A stretch of 64,000 bases of DNA from Magnaporthiopsis rhizophila (GCA_003049465.1 PYSS01000009.1:434001-498000), one strand, 5' to 3'. Counted from the stretch's first letter, positions 11,701 through 23,221 are shown. Numbers and translations are program-made. Notes: generated by a model not told the origin, from the letters alone.

Positions 11701-12370
11701 GCGCAAGGCCTCACTCGTCTCCCCACCTGCTCCCCTGCCCGCCCCCGGCGCCAACTGACAACAGCCCACGACCGTCCTTTGAAGGGGAGCAGCATTGGAA
11801 CCACGGCCTCGACTCTGACCTCCCCTCTCGCCCCTTTCCGCCAGATCCATCGCCTCGACCGCCAAACAAACCCAAGGAAAGGTGCCACAACAGGGCGTAC
11901 ACCCCGCCACGCCCTGGGACCCCTTCTTTCCCGAGAACGCATCAGCGGGTTTCCTCGACGTGCACCTGTGTTGCTGCCGCTATCGCCGCTGAACAGTCAT
12001 AATCCCTCCCCCACTCGTTTTGTTCCTTTGTTGTGCTTCTCCCACGCCCACTTAAATACGCCTCTGATCCCGATTCTCTTTCCTTCTTAGGGTGGCGTGT
12101 GTCAGGCGGCCCCAAAGTCTCAGACCAGTCCAAGCACAGCCAACTATCAGAGCCATCCACCACCACCTTAACAGCGCCTGAGAGCTCCCTCGCCTGCCGC
12201 TGCAATCACCACTGCAGCTCTCGCTCAATACCACCACAACAGCGGCTTCACCTCCACCGCTGCCACTACCGCCAACTATCGTCTTCCCTCTTCGCCCTAG
12301 GGATCTCGGGGCCCTGATTGCAACAAAGCCTCACTCTACCATAGAGGACCTCCAATCCGCCGCCAATCCC
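8783..12370. other. Intergenic, 3.6 kb: divergent promoters, MITE, CT-rich leader
   Basis: Between the divergent phosphotransferase gene and the gene at 12371. It holds the hairpin element at 9099-9247, A-rich tracts near 9635-9670 and 10811-10850, and from about 11,680 a CT-rich, ATG-poor stretch typical of a long fungal promoter and 5' leader for the downstream gene. No coding gene is supported. Confidence 0.5.
9099..9247. mobile_element. Hairpin MITE flanked by TA dinucleotides
   Basis: Two near-identical inverted arms, 9099-9158 and 9185-9247, surround a 26-base loop. The outer 30-odd bases pair perfectly (starting CGCTTCTGTATTTAAACC); inner parts differ by a few substitutions and single-base gaps. 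The element is immediately flanked by TA on both sides (9097-9098 and 9248-9249), the duplication left by Tc1/mariner transposition. It has no coding capacity, so it is called as a non-autonomous miniature element. The family assignment is inference from the TA flanks only. Confidence 0.75.
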
Positions 12371-14308
12371 ATGGCTTCCCCAACTGAGGGGAAGCGGCGG
12401 TTCGCTCCCATCCCCATAGAGACAACCTTCGAGCAGTACCGCAAGCCCGGGCATGTTCCCGGCCCTGCCGGCGAGCTGACGCCGGATCCGTCGCCCGAGC
12501 CCTCGCCCAAATTCGCCGCGGCGCCCGTCCTTCTGTTCGAGCCCGCCGAAGTCAGCACCATCCCCGCCAGCCACGATGCGCGCCGTGAGAAGAGGCGGTT
12601 CGCGCCGCAGCTTATCGACTCGTCGCGACGGTCCCGTCGCACCGGCGACGTCGGCCCGGCCACGCGGCCCACCGACAAGACCGACATCACCCCCTACCAC
12701 AACCACATCTACTCCGTCCAGCGCAGCAGGAAGCGTCATAACAAGATCACCGGGCTCGCTAGGCGCGAGTCGTGTGACGAGGAGACGGCCGACCACATGT
12801 ACGAACTGGCCAAGAAGGAGATCGAGAAGCGGCTGCAGGAGATAGCACTCTCTGCTTTCCCCAACAGCGGTCAGAGGATAGGCGGCGCCGAGCACTTCGT
12901 CGCCCGCGAGGGCTCCGACGATGGCGACGATGCCTCGGAAGACGCCGACTCCCGCGGCCGCCCCCAGGTCCGCGTCCTTGGCACTCCCCGGCCCCGCCGC
13001 GACTCGACCGAAGAGGACATCAGCTGGCATGTCAAAGAAGCCCAGGACGCCGCGGATCGCCGCGCTAGGAGTAGGATGAACACGTGTGACCTGGACGAGA
13101 TGCAGCTTGACAGCCCGCCCACCGACACCATGTGGCTGACCTCGAGCCGTAAGGAGACGCCGAGTCCCCAGCCCTTTCAGCACCGCGAACGGGGGCCCAT
13201 CGGCGAGACCCATATGCCCCTGATCAGCCAGAGCCCATTGTCCCCCATCGGCGAGTCGACCATGCCCTTGGTGACCTCGTCTCCGCCCCCGATCAGGCCC
13301 ATCGGCGAGTTTGTCATGCCCTTCATCCCTTCAGCCCCGCCGGGCAAGGCCGCCGACATGCCCTTCATCCCCGCAGAGACGGGCTTCTCTCGTCATGGCG
13401 CCGCACGCCCCTTCGGCGGCGGCTTCCGCCGCCCCGTCGAGACCGACAGGAACCTGGACGCGCTCCGCAAGCGCAGCCCGCCCATGCTGGGCGCCGACCT
13501 GACGTTCCGCAAGTGCCCTTCTCCCAAGCACACCAAACTGGAGCCCGACCACTTGTGGCAGCAGGAGGCGGACGAGACGAACCGCGATCCCACCGGCCAA
13601 CGGGGTCTGTGGAGGGGATACTGCTATACTGCAGAGTCGGGTGAGGCGCTGGCCGAGATCGCGCGCCCGGAGATGATTTCCACCCCGAGTGTCCCCAGCT
13701 CGTCGGCTACGGACCCCTTCTCGCTCGCCTTCGGCGCCATGAGCAGTAGCATCTCGTCCCCGTTGAGCGACGAGCCGGGCCGGCTGGAGCCGCCCCGACG
13801 GCCGCTGTCTGGGTCCCACTCCGTCGGACCCCTGGCGTCGCTGCACGCGCACAAGCGCAGCGGCGAGGCCAAGGGCCTGCATATGTTGATGGGGCTCGAG
13901 GAGCGGCTGCGCAAGGAGAAGGCGGCCGCGGACCTGGCGGAGCAGATCCAGGCCGAGTTCAACGACCGCTTCGTCACGCAGGTCTACAACTACCTGAGCC
14001 TGGGCTACCCGGCCATGGCGCGCTCCTACGACGACGAGCTCTCCAAGATCTCGCGCATTCCCCTTGGCGACCTGCAGCGCGACGACGACGCCCTTATGGA
14101 TGGCGTCGTGGCTGCGGCCTGCGGCCGTGGAGCTAAAGGCCACATCAAGCTCACCGAGGACGACGACACCAAGGAGCAGGACCGATGCCCGCGCTGGAAG
14201 GCGCTCAAGCTCTACATACACGAGTGGGCCAGCCAGCACCCAGACCTGGACACCATCAGCCCGCTGGCTTGGGGTGTCAAGGAGCGACGAGGGAGCTGGG
14301 GCATATAG
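12371..14308 (+). CDS. Conserved fungal protein of unknown function with PIGE repeats
   Basis: A single 645-residue frame with no intron, ATG in a fair context (ccATGGC) after a long CT-rich leader. The N-terminal part is rich in Pro, Arg and Ser and has two related motifs, KRRFAPIPIE (near residue 8) and KRRFAPQLID (near 75). Residues about 275-340 contain three to four copies of a roughly 20-residue unit of the form PIGExxMPxI, separated by Pro/Ser linkers. A predicted helical segment follows (LEERLRKEKAAADLAEQIQ) and then the best-conserved-looking part, containing NYLSLGYPAMARSYDDELSK and ending with an acidic, Trp-containing tail. I recognise this as a widespread filamentous-fungal protein type but know no function. 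It stands alone between two intergenic spaces. Confidence 0.85.
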   Translation: MASPTEGKRRFAPIPIETTFEQYRKPGHVPGPAGELTPDPSPEPSPKFAAAPVLLFEPAEVSTIPASHDARREKRRFAPQLIDSSRRSRRTGDVGPATRPTDKTDITPYHNHIYSVQRSRKRHNKITGLARRESCDEETADHMYELAKKEIEKRLQEIALSAFPNSGQRIGGAEHFVAREGSDDGDDASEDADSRGRPQVRVLGTPRPRRDSTEEDISWHVKEAQDAADRRARSRMNTCDLDEMQLDSPPTDTMWLTSSRKETPSPQPFQHRERGPIGETHMPLISQSPLSPIGESTMPLVTSSPPPIRPIGEFVMPFIPSAPPGKAADMPFIPAETGFSRHGAARPFGGGFRRPVETDRNLDALRKRSPPMLGADLTFRKCPSPKHTKLEPDHLWQQEADETNRDPTGQRGLWRGYCYTAESGEALAEIARPEMISTPSVPSSSATDPFSLAFGAMSSSISSPLSDEPGRLEPPRRPLSGSHSVGPLASLHAHKRSGEAKGLHMLMGLEERLRKEKAAADLAEQIQAEFNDRFVTQVYNYLSLGYPAMARSYDDELSKISRIPLGDLQRDDDALMDGVVAAACGRGAKGHIKLTEDDDTKEQDRCPRWKALKLYIHEWASQHPDLDTISPLAWGVKERRGSWGI

Positions 14309-15630
14309 CTTCACTTGCTTACAGTAGCCTTCTTTTTATTCTTTCGCTCCTTGAGGCAATAGCCAGCATCTTTTGCTTCCTTGTTGCTCGTCCTCGATTC
14401 TTTTTCATGACCCGTCCTCCCAACATATTCCTTTCATTCCTCAACGGAAACGACGTCCAACAAAAAACATGTGTACGACTGCATTCTAGCTCTTGATCTC
14501 AAGAGCACCACAAAACTTTCTCCAAAAAGGGCTCTCGATACCGATCCGATACCCATGGCCATTTCTCATTTTCACTTGACGATTACTTTCGATGCTTTAC
14601 GATGATGGCGCCGGGCCTGGTTACTCGGAACTCTCCTCTTGAGGGTTTCATCCTGCTTCTTCGTTAGCTATACTCTTTTCTAGTCGGTGGCGTTGGTTTG
14701 GTGATTCATCATCATCTTCTTCTTCCCCTTTCCTAGCCCGTATCTTGAGCTTTACGGAATGAACTTTCCCAAAAACTGTGAATATCCGTTCTTTTTTTTT
14801 TTTTTTTTTTTTTTCATTGCTTTGGAAGCCGCGGATGATCTTCTGCCACGATATGAGTTGTTGTGTGGTTTTTCGTGGTGGCCACTCTTTTACTGCCCAG
14901 CCAGGCCCTTTTTATTATGACCTTTTTATCCTTTTGCTTCAATTTTGCTTTTCACTCATTATTCTTTTTTTTTATCCTATGACTATGGGAAGCTTGGAGG
15001 AGGTGAAGAAAAAAAGCAGGGCGCGTTTTCTCCCCGACGGTTGTTTGTTATTTCCCCCGCATGAAAGAGCAGAAGACGCGGGATCAGGGGAGAGTCTAGA
15101 CCGATGGGCCTTGTTCTGGCCATAGATTATAGATTGATGAGACAGATGGGCAAAAGAGAACCAGGAGACAAGATGAGAGAAAGTGGGTTCTTTTTTGACG
15201 AGGAAGGTGTGGCCCTGTGAACAACCAACGACCCCGTGGCACGCCCGTGTTGGGCTTCTTTCTTGCGTGTTTCGATTATCAATATTGCTGCTGGTTCTGT
15301 GAGTGCCGGGCTTGTGTTGTTTCTCCATTTCGTGGGTTGTCTTGTGCTTTTATCGTTCAGGGACAGTGATACGTAACTTGTTGGCATTGATACATTGGTA
15401 TCCCTTTGGACCAAAGTCCAGAAATGCAGTGTGTTCGAACGAGTGAGCGTTAAGGAGTGCAGAGTTGTCATTCAGAAATATCCAAAATACCCCTTTTTGA
15501 CGACATTTTGGCCTCCTTTCCACAGATCCATCGCCCAAAATCCGACCCGTATCGCAGCCCAAAATGTTGGACAAAAGAGCCAAGTCAAAGATCAAAAGAA
15601 CAGAGAAAAACGTAGCATGATGATCCCTCC
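14309..15630. other. Intergenic between convergent genes
   Basis: This is the 3' flank of both neighbours. It is T-rich, with a T run of more than 20 bases near 14,792-14,814. No gene or structured RNA was recognised. Confidence 0.5.
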
Positions 15631-17674
15631 CTATGCCTCGGCCTTGAGGTCCTCCAGCACCTGCTTCTTGACAATCTCCCTCACGGCCTCCCACTCGGGC
15701 GCCGTCTCGACGACGCGCCTCTCCCTCTGCGCGAGCCCGACAAACTCCTCGGGCAGCACGCTGCGCGCGAAATCGAACCCGGCCTCGTTCTTGAGCGCCT
15801 CCTCGACGGCGCCCGAGAACTTTGCCGGGTGCGCCGTGGCCAGCGATATGTGCCTCGTCCCCGGCGCGGCGCGATCCGCCGCCGAGCGCCGGGCGGCGGT
15901 GAAGCCGACGGCCGAGTGCGGGTCCAGCACGTATCCCCTCGAGCGGTAGACGTCGGCGATGGTGTCGAGCGTCTCGCGGTCGCTGACGCGGTCGCTCTCG
16001 AAGACGGCGCGGCCGTTGGCCATGATCTCGGCGTGCACGGGGCCGAAGCCGCCCGTGGTCTTGAGGGACTTGAACCATGCGAGCACCTCCTGCCCGGCCT
16101 GCTTCTTGTTGAACTCGTCGTTGAGGCCGGCCGTCGCTGCGAATTCTGTTTTGCGTTTGTTAAGGTGGTATGAAAGGGAAGACGGAGAACGGAGGACAGG
16201 GGGGGAAAAGCATACCCTTGGCGAGGAACCACATCAAACGCTCAAAGTTGCTCGACACCAAAATGTCCATGGCCGGGCTGAGCGTCTCCTTGCAGCCCTC
16301 CTCATGTGCCTTGGCGCCGTCGGCTGCTATGCCGCCCTCAGCCTCGGCAGCACCCTGCGCCGGCTTCTTTTCGTACCTGCCCGTCTTCCAGAACCGGTCC
16401 AGAATATCATTCCTGGGGAGGAGCACCCGTGAGACTGGTCAGCTCTTGAACGATATGCACCACCGGAGGTTCATCCAGGGACAACGGGCCATCCCGCACT
16501 CACTCGTTAGTCGCCACTGTAAAAACCTCGCAAAGGTCAGCTTCCAGAAACCAGACCATCTACACAACAGGGGCAGGGGAGAACAAACGCACCAACCAGC
16601 TTGTCCACAGGCAGACCCATCTTTTGCGCAAAGTAGCCGGCCAGGATGTTGCCAAAGTTGCCCGTGGGCGTGACGAAGCGGACCTTGTCGCCGAGCGCGA
16701 ACCCGCCACCACCACCCTCCTTCTCGGCGCGGGCGAGGGCAAAGTACGAGTAAAAGTAGTATACGATCTGGGCCAGGATCCTAGACCAGTTGATGGAGTT
16801 TACGGCCCCTAGCCTCAGCGACGCGTTGGCGTCGGCGTCGCCAAACAGGGCCTTGACGATGTCCTGGCAGTCGTCAAAGGTGCCCCTGACGGCCAGGTTG
16901 TGCACGTTGCCGTCCAGCACCGTCGTCATCTGCGCCTCCTGGATGGGGCTGACGCGGCCCTTGGGGTACAGGATGAAGACGGACACGTCTTTTTTTCCCC
17001 TCAGCCCGCAGATGGCCGCCGAGCCCGTGTCGCCGCTCGTGGCGCCCACGACGGTCAGGTGGTGTCTGTCGGCGCCCTGTTTTCCTTCATTCTTGCGCAC
17101 GAGGAAGTACTCAAACAGGTTGCCCAGGAACTGCAGCGCGCAGTCCTTGAACGAGTAGCTGGGGCCGTGGAACAGCTCCAGCAGGTGAGTGTCGTTCTCG
17201 ATGTGCACCAGCGGCACCACCTCACTGGCCCGGAAGGTCAAGTAGCTCCGCTCGACGAGCACCCGCAGGTCGGCGGTGGGCACCTCGGCCGGAGAGATGT
17301 AGAGGCTGAGGATGCGGACGGCGAGCTCGGTGTAAGAGAGGTCTTTCCAGCTTTGCTACATGTAGCGTTTGTTGATCTGGTATTAGCCCCTAGACATAAT
17401 GCCAAGTCAGGAGCCGTCGACGTACCCAATCGGTGGCAAGGGGCACCTCTTCGGGCAGGAATAGCCCGCCATCGGCGGCGAGGCCCTTGAGGACGACGGT
17501 CTCGAAGGTGAGCTAGGGGTAGATCCGGGACAATGCGTGTTAGCAAAGCCTCGGTTTGGCAGCAAGGAATCGACAAAGAAACCGTACGCCGTAGTCGTCG
17601 CCCCTGGTCGACAGGTATGTCTGCGACGGGGTGTGCGTCGCCGCCGTTGCGCCGTTTGTCGTGCCGTTTTCCAT
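15631..17674 (-). CDS. THR4: Threonine synthase (O-phospho-L-homoserine to L-threonine)
   Basis: Catalyses the last step of threonine synthesis with pyridoxal phosphate. Six exons splice in frame to 553 residues: 17674-17588, 17512-17426, 17355-16593, 16516-16504, 16412-16216 and 16145-15631. The N-terminal YLSTRGDDYGLTFE, the PLP lysine in SYSFKD (about K128), the TSGDTGSAA phosphate loop and the VRFVTPTGNFGNILAGY segment are all diagnostic of the fungal/plant-type enzyme. Exon 4 is only 13 nt and supplies the middle of the conserved KLVVATNENDILDRF, so it cannot be dispensed with. Length fits the family (yeast about 514 residues) with an Ala/Glu-rich insert after GRYEKK. A cytosolic enzyme is expected. 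The promoter region lies between it and the tRNA-Ala gene at 18350. Confidence 0.95.
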
Positions 17675-18349
17675 TGTGGTGTTGCGAGGCTATCGTGTGG
17701 CGAGCCGCAGCGCTGCTGTCCTTTGAATCTGGCACTTAGGTACCAGCCCTTATTCCAACGCCGTGTCAATGGTCGCGTCTTCTCGTCCAACGACTTTTTT
17801 TTGTCGAGTCACCACCCCGCTCTTCCGAGATCGGCGGCCGATTGGCGGTGGGTCTTAAAACTAAGTGCGGCGCCCAGGCGCCCGCCCCTTTCTGGGCGAA
17901 GCTGCAGGTACCTGGTAATAGCACAGGCTAATGAAAGCAAACATCAGCGTACCCAATTCATGATCAAATCTTTGCCACGCCCGAGATTCTCCTGGCCAAG
18001 TGGCAGATACTGCACTTGCGCCCCTTATTAACCGCATCCCATGTGCAAAAGTGCCTTTCGGGTGACGTGTACCAACTACATGTGGCAGTTTATACCGAGA
18101 ACAAATACAGTGATATATGTCTTCATCCTCGTAAAGTGTTTTGCACAACCCGCCCGGCAACAACGAGTTCGAGTTTATATGCCGACCGCCCAGTAGACCT
18201 GCATCCCGTTTCTATCCCCAACAGTGCAGGCTCCCAAAGTCACGTCCCCCCCACCTGGTCAGCGGGGTCGCGGAGGTGAGCCCTTGGTCCACACCACCAC
18301 CATCCCCATCATAAGCTTGCCCACCACATTTCTGTCACCAACAAACTCA
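17675..18349. other. Intergenic: threonine synthase promoter
   Basis: Upstream region of the minus-strand threonine synthase gene and 5' flank of the tRNA-Ala(CGC) gene. I could not single out a general-control (TGASTCA) box with confidence. Confidence 0.4.
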
Positions 18350-18445
18350 GGGCGAATGGTTTAGGGGTATAACGTTCGCTTCGCACTGTGCCACAAGCAC
18401 GACGTCGATTGCGAAAGGTCCGGGGTTCGATTCCCCGTTTGTCCA
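18350..18445 (+). tRNA. tRNA-Ala (anticodon CGC) with a 24-nt intron
   Basis: Exon 1 18350-18385, intron 18386-18409, exon 2 18410-18445. The cloverleaf has acceptor GGGCGAA/TTTGTCC with the alanine-specific G3:U70 pair, anticodon stem TTCGC/GCGAA, anticodon CGC, and T-arm GGTTCGATT. The intron sits one base 3' of the anticodon. A TTTT at 18450-18453 is the likely Pol III terminator. The exons, intron length and intron position match the tRNA-Ala(UGC) gene at 4520, but the intron sequences differ. Confidence 0.95.
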
Positions 18446-19260
18446 AATCTTTTGGTTGTGGCTTCCTGTCTTCAGTAGTGACTTTTTGCCCCTCCTGTAC
18501 GAATTTACAATAAAGTGAAGAAATCAAGTTTATCGTATAGGAATCTTCGTGTGTATTCGGGTGTCCGTTTGAAGCATGTGCGTGTGAGTGAGTGTGTATG
18601 TGTGTTTTTAAAAAGGGTATATGCAGGGCTAACCTCCGCCGAGCGAGAAATATTGATTGTATTACCTCTATGGTAATCTTAGGGTTTAGTACTGTCAGTG
18701 AGTGCCCATTGCAAGGCTTTTCCCTACCTCCTAGGACGGCTCGACGGAATTCATCTCTAGCTCAACCACCTTGCAAGGTACGCTTCTCATCTTTGTTAGT
18801 GTCAAAGCATCCGACATCTCGTAAAAGTAGGGCATGGTCTTGTGGAAACCTATATAGCAATGCACAGAACTCGCAGAAGCAACACCATCAATGGAGCTGA
18901 ACCGAGAGATAAGAAAAGGCCCGCTAAGAGAACATAAAGAGTACTGGGCACATGGTCCTTATCAAAATAGGAAGTACGCCCATGTCGAGAGGTTGAGCCG
19001 CCAGTGGCAGCCCCATCCAAATGCATGTCTAGTGGGCAGAGACGGGATAGGCCCAAAACTTGACGCCATCGACGATACGCATATTTCGTTGGATACTGCT
19101 TCGAGCAAGACGGCATCTCCGTCACCAGGGCTCCTTCGACTGGGCGAGCACAGTCGCCCGCAAGTCGGTGGTATATCTCGAGCATCACTGACAATGCTTC
19201 CCGTTACGACGTGAAGCCTGAATGTCTATTCATGTACGTCTAGTGCTACACCCACCCCCA
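18446..19260. other. Intergenic, nothing recognised
   Basis: Short random frames only. It contains the 3' flank of the Utp12-domain gene. Confidence 0.45.
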
Positions 19261-20562
19261 CTATCGCCTTTTTTGAAGTTTGTCTGATGTTTTCTGCACC
19301 TTGGCTGGTGGTGCGGCCTCGACGTCACTCTCGTCATCGCCCGATTCGTCTACATCGTCAAAGTCCACCTCGTCGTCGTCGACCGCCTCCTCACCGGCCG
19401 CTCCCCGCTGGTAGTCGTCCATGTCGTCGTCGTCGTTGTCGTCCTCATCGTCGTCCGAATCCGAGTCAACCCCGTTGATGGCAGAGATGTCGAACTGGTC
19501 GTCCGCCCCGGCGCTTTCGATGCCGCCCTCAGTCCCATCCTCCTGCCCCTCCACGTAGACCACATTCCTGTCGTCCTCCGCCTCGTCCTCGTCGCCGAGA
19601 CCAGCGGACCCGGCGGCGCCGTTTGATGCGCCGGCACCATGTCGGCCGGCACCGGCGCTCCGGCGCAGCTGCATCTGCGCCTCCAGCATGTCCAGCTTGC
19701 CCTTGAGGACGAGGAGGCTGTTGAGCCCCCTGGCGCGCTCCTCGAGCACGCGGTTTAGCTCGCCGAGCTTGCGCTGCAGGTCGGGCTGGGCGGCCAGAGC
19801 ACCGCCGTGTGCGATAAGGGTCCACTGGATCCAGCCGAGCAGGGTCGAGGCGCGGCCGGGGCGCCGGTGTAGCCTCGATGCGAGGCGCGAGAGCAGGGCG
19901 GCGGCGAGCGAGCTGTCGAGGCGCTGGACGGTGGCCCGCACCACGGTCAGGTCCGTGGTCTGCAGGCACGACTCGAGGAGCTCAGTATCGTCGGATCGCA
20001 GGGCCTGCGTTAGCACCGTGCCGAGAGACTGCAGCGACGGCGGCGCGAGCGCCTGGGGGGCGGCGAGGGCTAGCGACGACCCCGGCGTCTGCTGTTGCTG
20101 CTGCTGCTGCTGGCTCAACTGGGCCTGCACGTCGATTATCCGGCTGCGGGCGAGCTCGCCAAAGGTCGGGGATTGAGGCTCCGAGTCTGAGGCCGAAGGG
20201 TCGTCTGCGGCGGAGCGCTTCACCTCGGCGGCGGCGTTTCCGTTGGGGAGCTCGGGTTTTGCGCGCGATTTAGGCGGCCTCTCAGCGGCGGTGTCTAGGG
20301 TTTGTGGTGCTGGTGCAGACGGCTTGGGGTTCGCCGTTGCCTTCTTCTCCTCGTCATCGTCGTCTTCCGAGACATCGTCGTCGCTGCTCGAATCGCTAGA
20401 TATTTCCACTGTCTCATGCGCAGGAATGCCCCGATCAGAGACCGACTTGCCAGCCGACACTAGAGTCCTGGACTCGTCAAGTCTTGTCTTGAGCGCCGGT
20501 TTGGCGCCCTGCTTGATCACCGGCGCCGCCAACTTGGCCGGCGTTTTCCTTTTGGTGGACAT
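19261..20562 (-). CDS. Utp12-domain protein of the small-subunit processome (Utp5-like)
   Basis: A single-exon frame of 433 residues; the start at 20562 (MSTKRKTP) is preferred over the open upstream extension because that extension lacks sense and the start lies in a good context. Residues about 178-295 match the helical Utp12 domain: LLESCLQTTD, TVQRLDSSLA, LASRLHRRPGRA, WIQWTLIAHGG and the terminal LKGKLDMLEAQ. Proteins with this domain belong to the t-UTP/UtpA subcomplex that acts in pre-18S rRNA transcription and processing in the nucleolus. The N terminus is acidic and Ser-rich with a run of eight Gln (152-158 area), and the C terminus is a long Asp/Glu tract ending in basic residues, a common nucleolar pattern. 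No WD40 repeats are present, so this is not the full Utp5 architecture of yeast; the exact orthologue is uncertain. Confidence 0.85.
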   Translation of the reverse strand: MSTKRKTPAKLAAPVIKQGAKPALKTRLDESRTLVSAGKSVSDRGIPAHETVEISSDSSSDDDVSEDDDDEEKKATANPKPSAPAPQTLDTAAERPPKSRAKPELPNGNAAAEVKRSAADDPSASDSEPQSPTFGELARSRIIDVQAQLSQQQQQQQQTPGSSLALAAPQALAPPSLQSLGTVLTQALRSDDTELLESCLQTTDLTVVRATVQRLDSSLAAALLSRLASRLHRRPGRASTLLGWIQWTLIAHGGALAAQPDLQRKLGELNRVLEERARGLNSLLVLKGKLDMLEAQMQLRRSAGAGRHGAGASNGAAGSAGLGDEDEAEDDRNVVYVEGQEDGTEGGIESAGADDQFDISAINGVDSDSDDDEDDNDDDDMDDYQRGAAGEEAVDDDEVDFDDVDESGDDESDVEAAPPAKVQKTSDKLQKRR

Positions 20563-23221
20563 GGTGGGCGGAGAGAGGAAGGCACGTCCTGTTGGGACGG
20601 CCGTTGGCGTGGTAAAAGCTTGTATCACAAGCAAGGAGGAAAATAGGCAGTCGCAGCCTTGTCCGGATTCCGGTTTTGCAATTGGTTTGGGCTGAATTCG
20701 GTCCAAACGACCTTCCTCCGGGCAAATTTTTGTCGCGCGGCAGCGGACAGCTTCATCCTGCCTTGGCCCGCGAAACTTTTTTCTGCCCGCCTTTTCCTGG
20801 AGTTGTCTCCACAAAAAAAAAAAAAAAAAAAGGACGGAGGTCAGCGTCGGACGTGGGGGTGGACAGTGCAGTGTGTGGATGCGGCTGATTTAACATCTAG
20901 CACGTGATAAGTCTATCATCTCTATCCGGGTTTATGTAAGGGGAAAGTGGTTATTAAAATACCACCGGAGCTCCAAGTATCTTTTGCTCTAACGGCTTCA
21001 TCGTTTTCCATTGCCAACTCTGTCGGGCAACATTTATGCGTCGTCCAGACACGCGTGCTCGTACGGCAAGGTCACCTGACAAGTCACAAGCATCCATCCC
21101 ATCTCCGCTTGGCGGCTCCCGTTGAGTCATCCGTCTGCCAAACGGCGACCGGCTCGCTCTTTAATGCCACGGGGCGAATAAGAGCTGTGGCTGTGCCGTG
21201 AGCTTCCTGGTCGGCAGGTGGATGCTTATTGGGCCGGAATTTTGCGGCAGCCTGGGGAGGCCACAGGCCAAGCTCCGCTGATTGGGCAGGCTGGGGTGGT
21301 TGCGCCAGGACGGTCCGGCTGGGAGCCTGCCTTTCCAATTTCCAGAGCGGCCTCTGTGTTCCTTGCCCACACGTCTCAGTGCGCCCCACACGCCCCTCCA
21401 CCATTGGACCGTTCACCCACTCGTGCAGGCGTAATCCCTGCTAGCCCGATTCTCGTGTGAGGAAACCATGAAAAAAAGCTACCGCAACCGCGACTTGGAC
21501 GGATTCTACAAATAAGAAGTGGCCCCGAATCCAAAAAATTCGCGATTTTGCTTTGCAAAAAGTCCTGGTTTTCCCTCCTTTTGCCTCCCACCCCCTTTTG
21601 AGCCTCAGGCACTCACCCACGGAAATCGCCTCCCGGCCCAACCACGGCGCACGCCCGACAGCCTCTCCCAACTTTGCCAATCAGACCCTTCCTGGCTCGC
21701 TCCAGGTACCTCGCGTACCCGCCCCAGGTCGCTTTTTCAATTTGCGACACGGAGTAGAGCACGACGCGACACGCGCCTCCCGTCTCTCTAGACGTCACTT
21801 TCTTATTTTTCTTTTTCTTTTTTTGCGACGACGGGGTGCACTACATCACATTGGCGCATCACTTCAAAGCAAAACAAAGGCTTTATATTCTCGCCATCAC
21901 GTGCACCCGCCTCAAGCTCGCGACCGTTTGCTGGGACCGTCGGGGTGACAAATCATTGCCTAGCTGTGGGCTGAAGTCTTTGATTCGTATCTATATCTTT
22001 TGGTAAGCTAAAGGTTTATTTTGTCATGAAGACCGTGTAAGTCGACGCGGCATCCGTCTTCACATCTTGCTTTCCATCCCCGTGCGCATCGGCGCATCGT
22101 CCACTTGCCTCGAATCCTTCCGTTCAGCCGTCGCACGTTCCCGATTTTTCTTCTTGTTTGCTTGGTTGTACCATCCATCCCTCCCGAAGCATCTGGCGCC
22201 TCCTCCCTCCTCCAGCCCTCGCCGCAAGTTGGCGTCGAGTGTCACTGGAAAACCCAAACATCGCTGCGGCACCTTCCCCTAACAAAGCATTAAATATGCT
22301 CCCTGTGGGGTTGCTTGCATTTGACGGCCCCAGGGGCTAGGCGGGCGCGGTGTGGGTGCAACCTGCCGCGGTGGTGATTTCGGCGCGCGCGTGTGTGGTG
22401 GTTCTGGGTGCATGAATGAGTTGGTGGGATTGCCTGCTACCTCGCCTCCCCTCCATTTTGAGCAGCGGCGATCGTAGGTGCACGGACCACCAGCCATGCC
22501 CCCTCCACTCCGTGCCCGACAGCTCTGAGAGCTCCTCGCTGAGCTTGGACCCGCGAAATAAAATACCCACCGTCGCCAGTCGCGATAACTGACTCTCTGT
22601 CCTCTCGCTCAGATTCAGCAGAGGCGGGAGCGAAGCCGGCCACATCCTCCCCCACTTCCACGTTTGGCACCCCGATTGCATCGCGATCGTCGCCGCTTCG
22701 TTGTGCCAGCTGATTCCTGCCCATCTATTGCTGGCAATTGTATGCGCGAGGTGAGCAGGCGCCCACAAACCCGAGCTCTTGGTTCAGCACCGCTCAGCCA
22801 CCGCGAATTCCGGCGCGGGCCCAGAACCCAGATCGATCTTGGCTTTCCTTTGCGCGCAACCACCTTCCGGAAGAAGCAAGCCATCCGTCGCAGGCCTCAA
22901 GAGCCAAACGAGAACTCCGTCATTACTAATCCGTCCTGTCGATTCATTGGCGCAGATTGCTCCCCGCCTCACTTTCCCATCACTACTCGCCACTTTGCGC
23001 CGCTTCCCGCCACCGCGACCCTCGTCACTTTGCGATTACCAACGCCCTCACCGCTCTTCGCCTCGTTTGGACACTGTCGAACTTACCTGCCGAATCTGTT
23101 CGACCGCCACCGATCGCATCTTGCCGGACCCCGGACTCGGCGCAAACTTGAATCTACACGCCTCTGTCGCCACCTTTTCATGTCGCCCCATCCAGAGTAG
23201 ACTGTTCATTTGATCTCTCGA
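20563..23221. other. Intergenic between divergent genes; CT-rich leader on the right
   Basis: Divergent promoters for the Utp12-domain gene and the bromodomain gene. A run of about 20 A lies near 20,812-20,831. From about 22,000 the plus strand is CT-rich with few ATGs, consistent with a long 5' leader for the gene at 23222. No coding gene is supported. Confidence 0.5.

Noticed and set aside
12266..14314. Antisense frames of 315 and 327 codons over the 12371 gene
   Set aside because: Shadows of the coding strand, with no start context or domain.
14792..14814. Long T tract as a special element
   Set aside because: Similar A/T runs occur near 20,820, 34,490 and 40,480; they look like ordinary homopolymers or poly-A relics.
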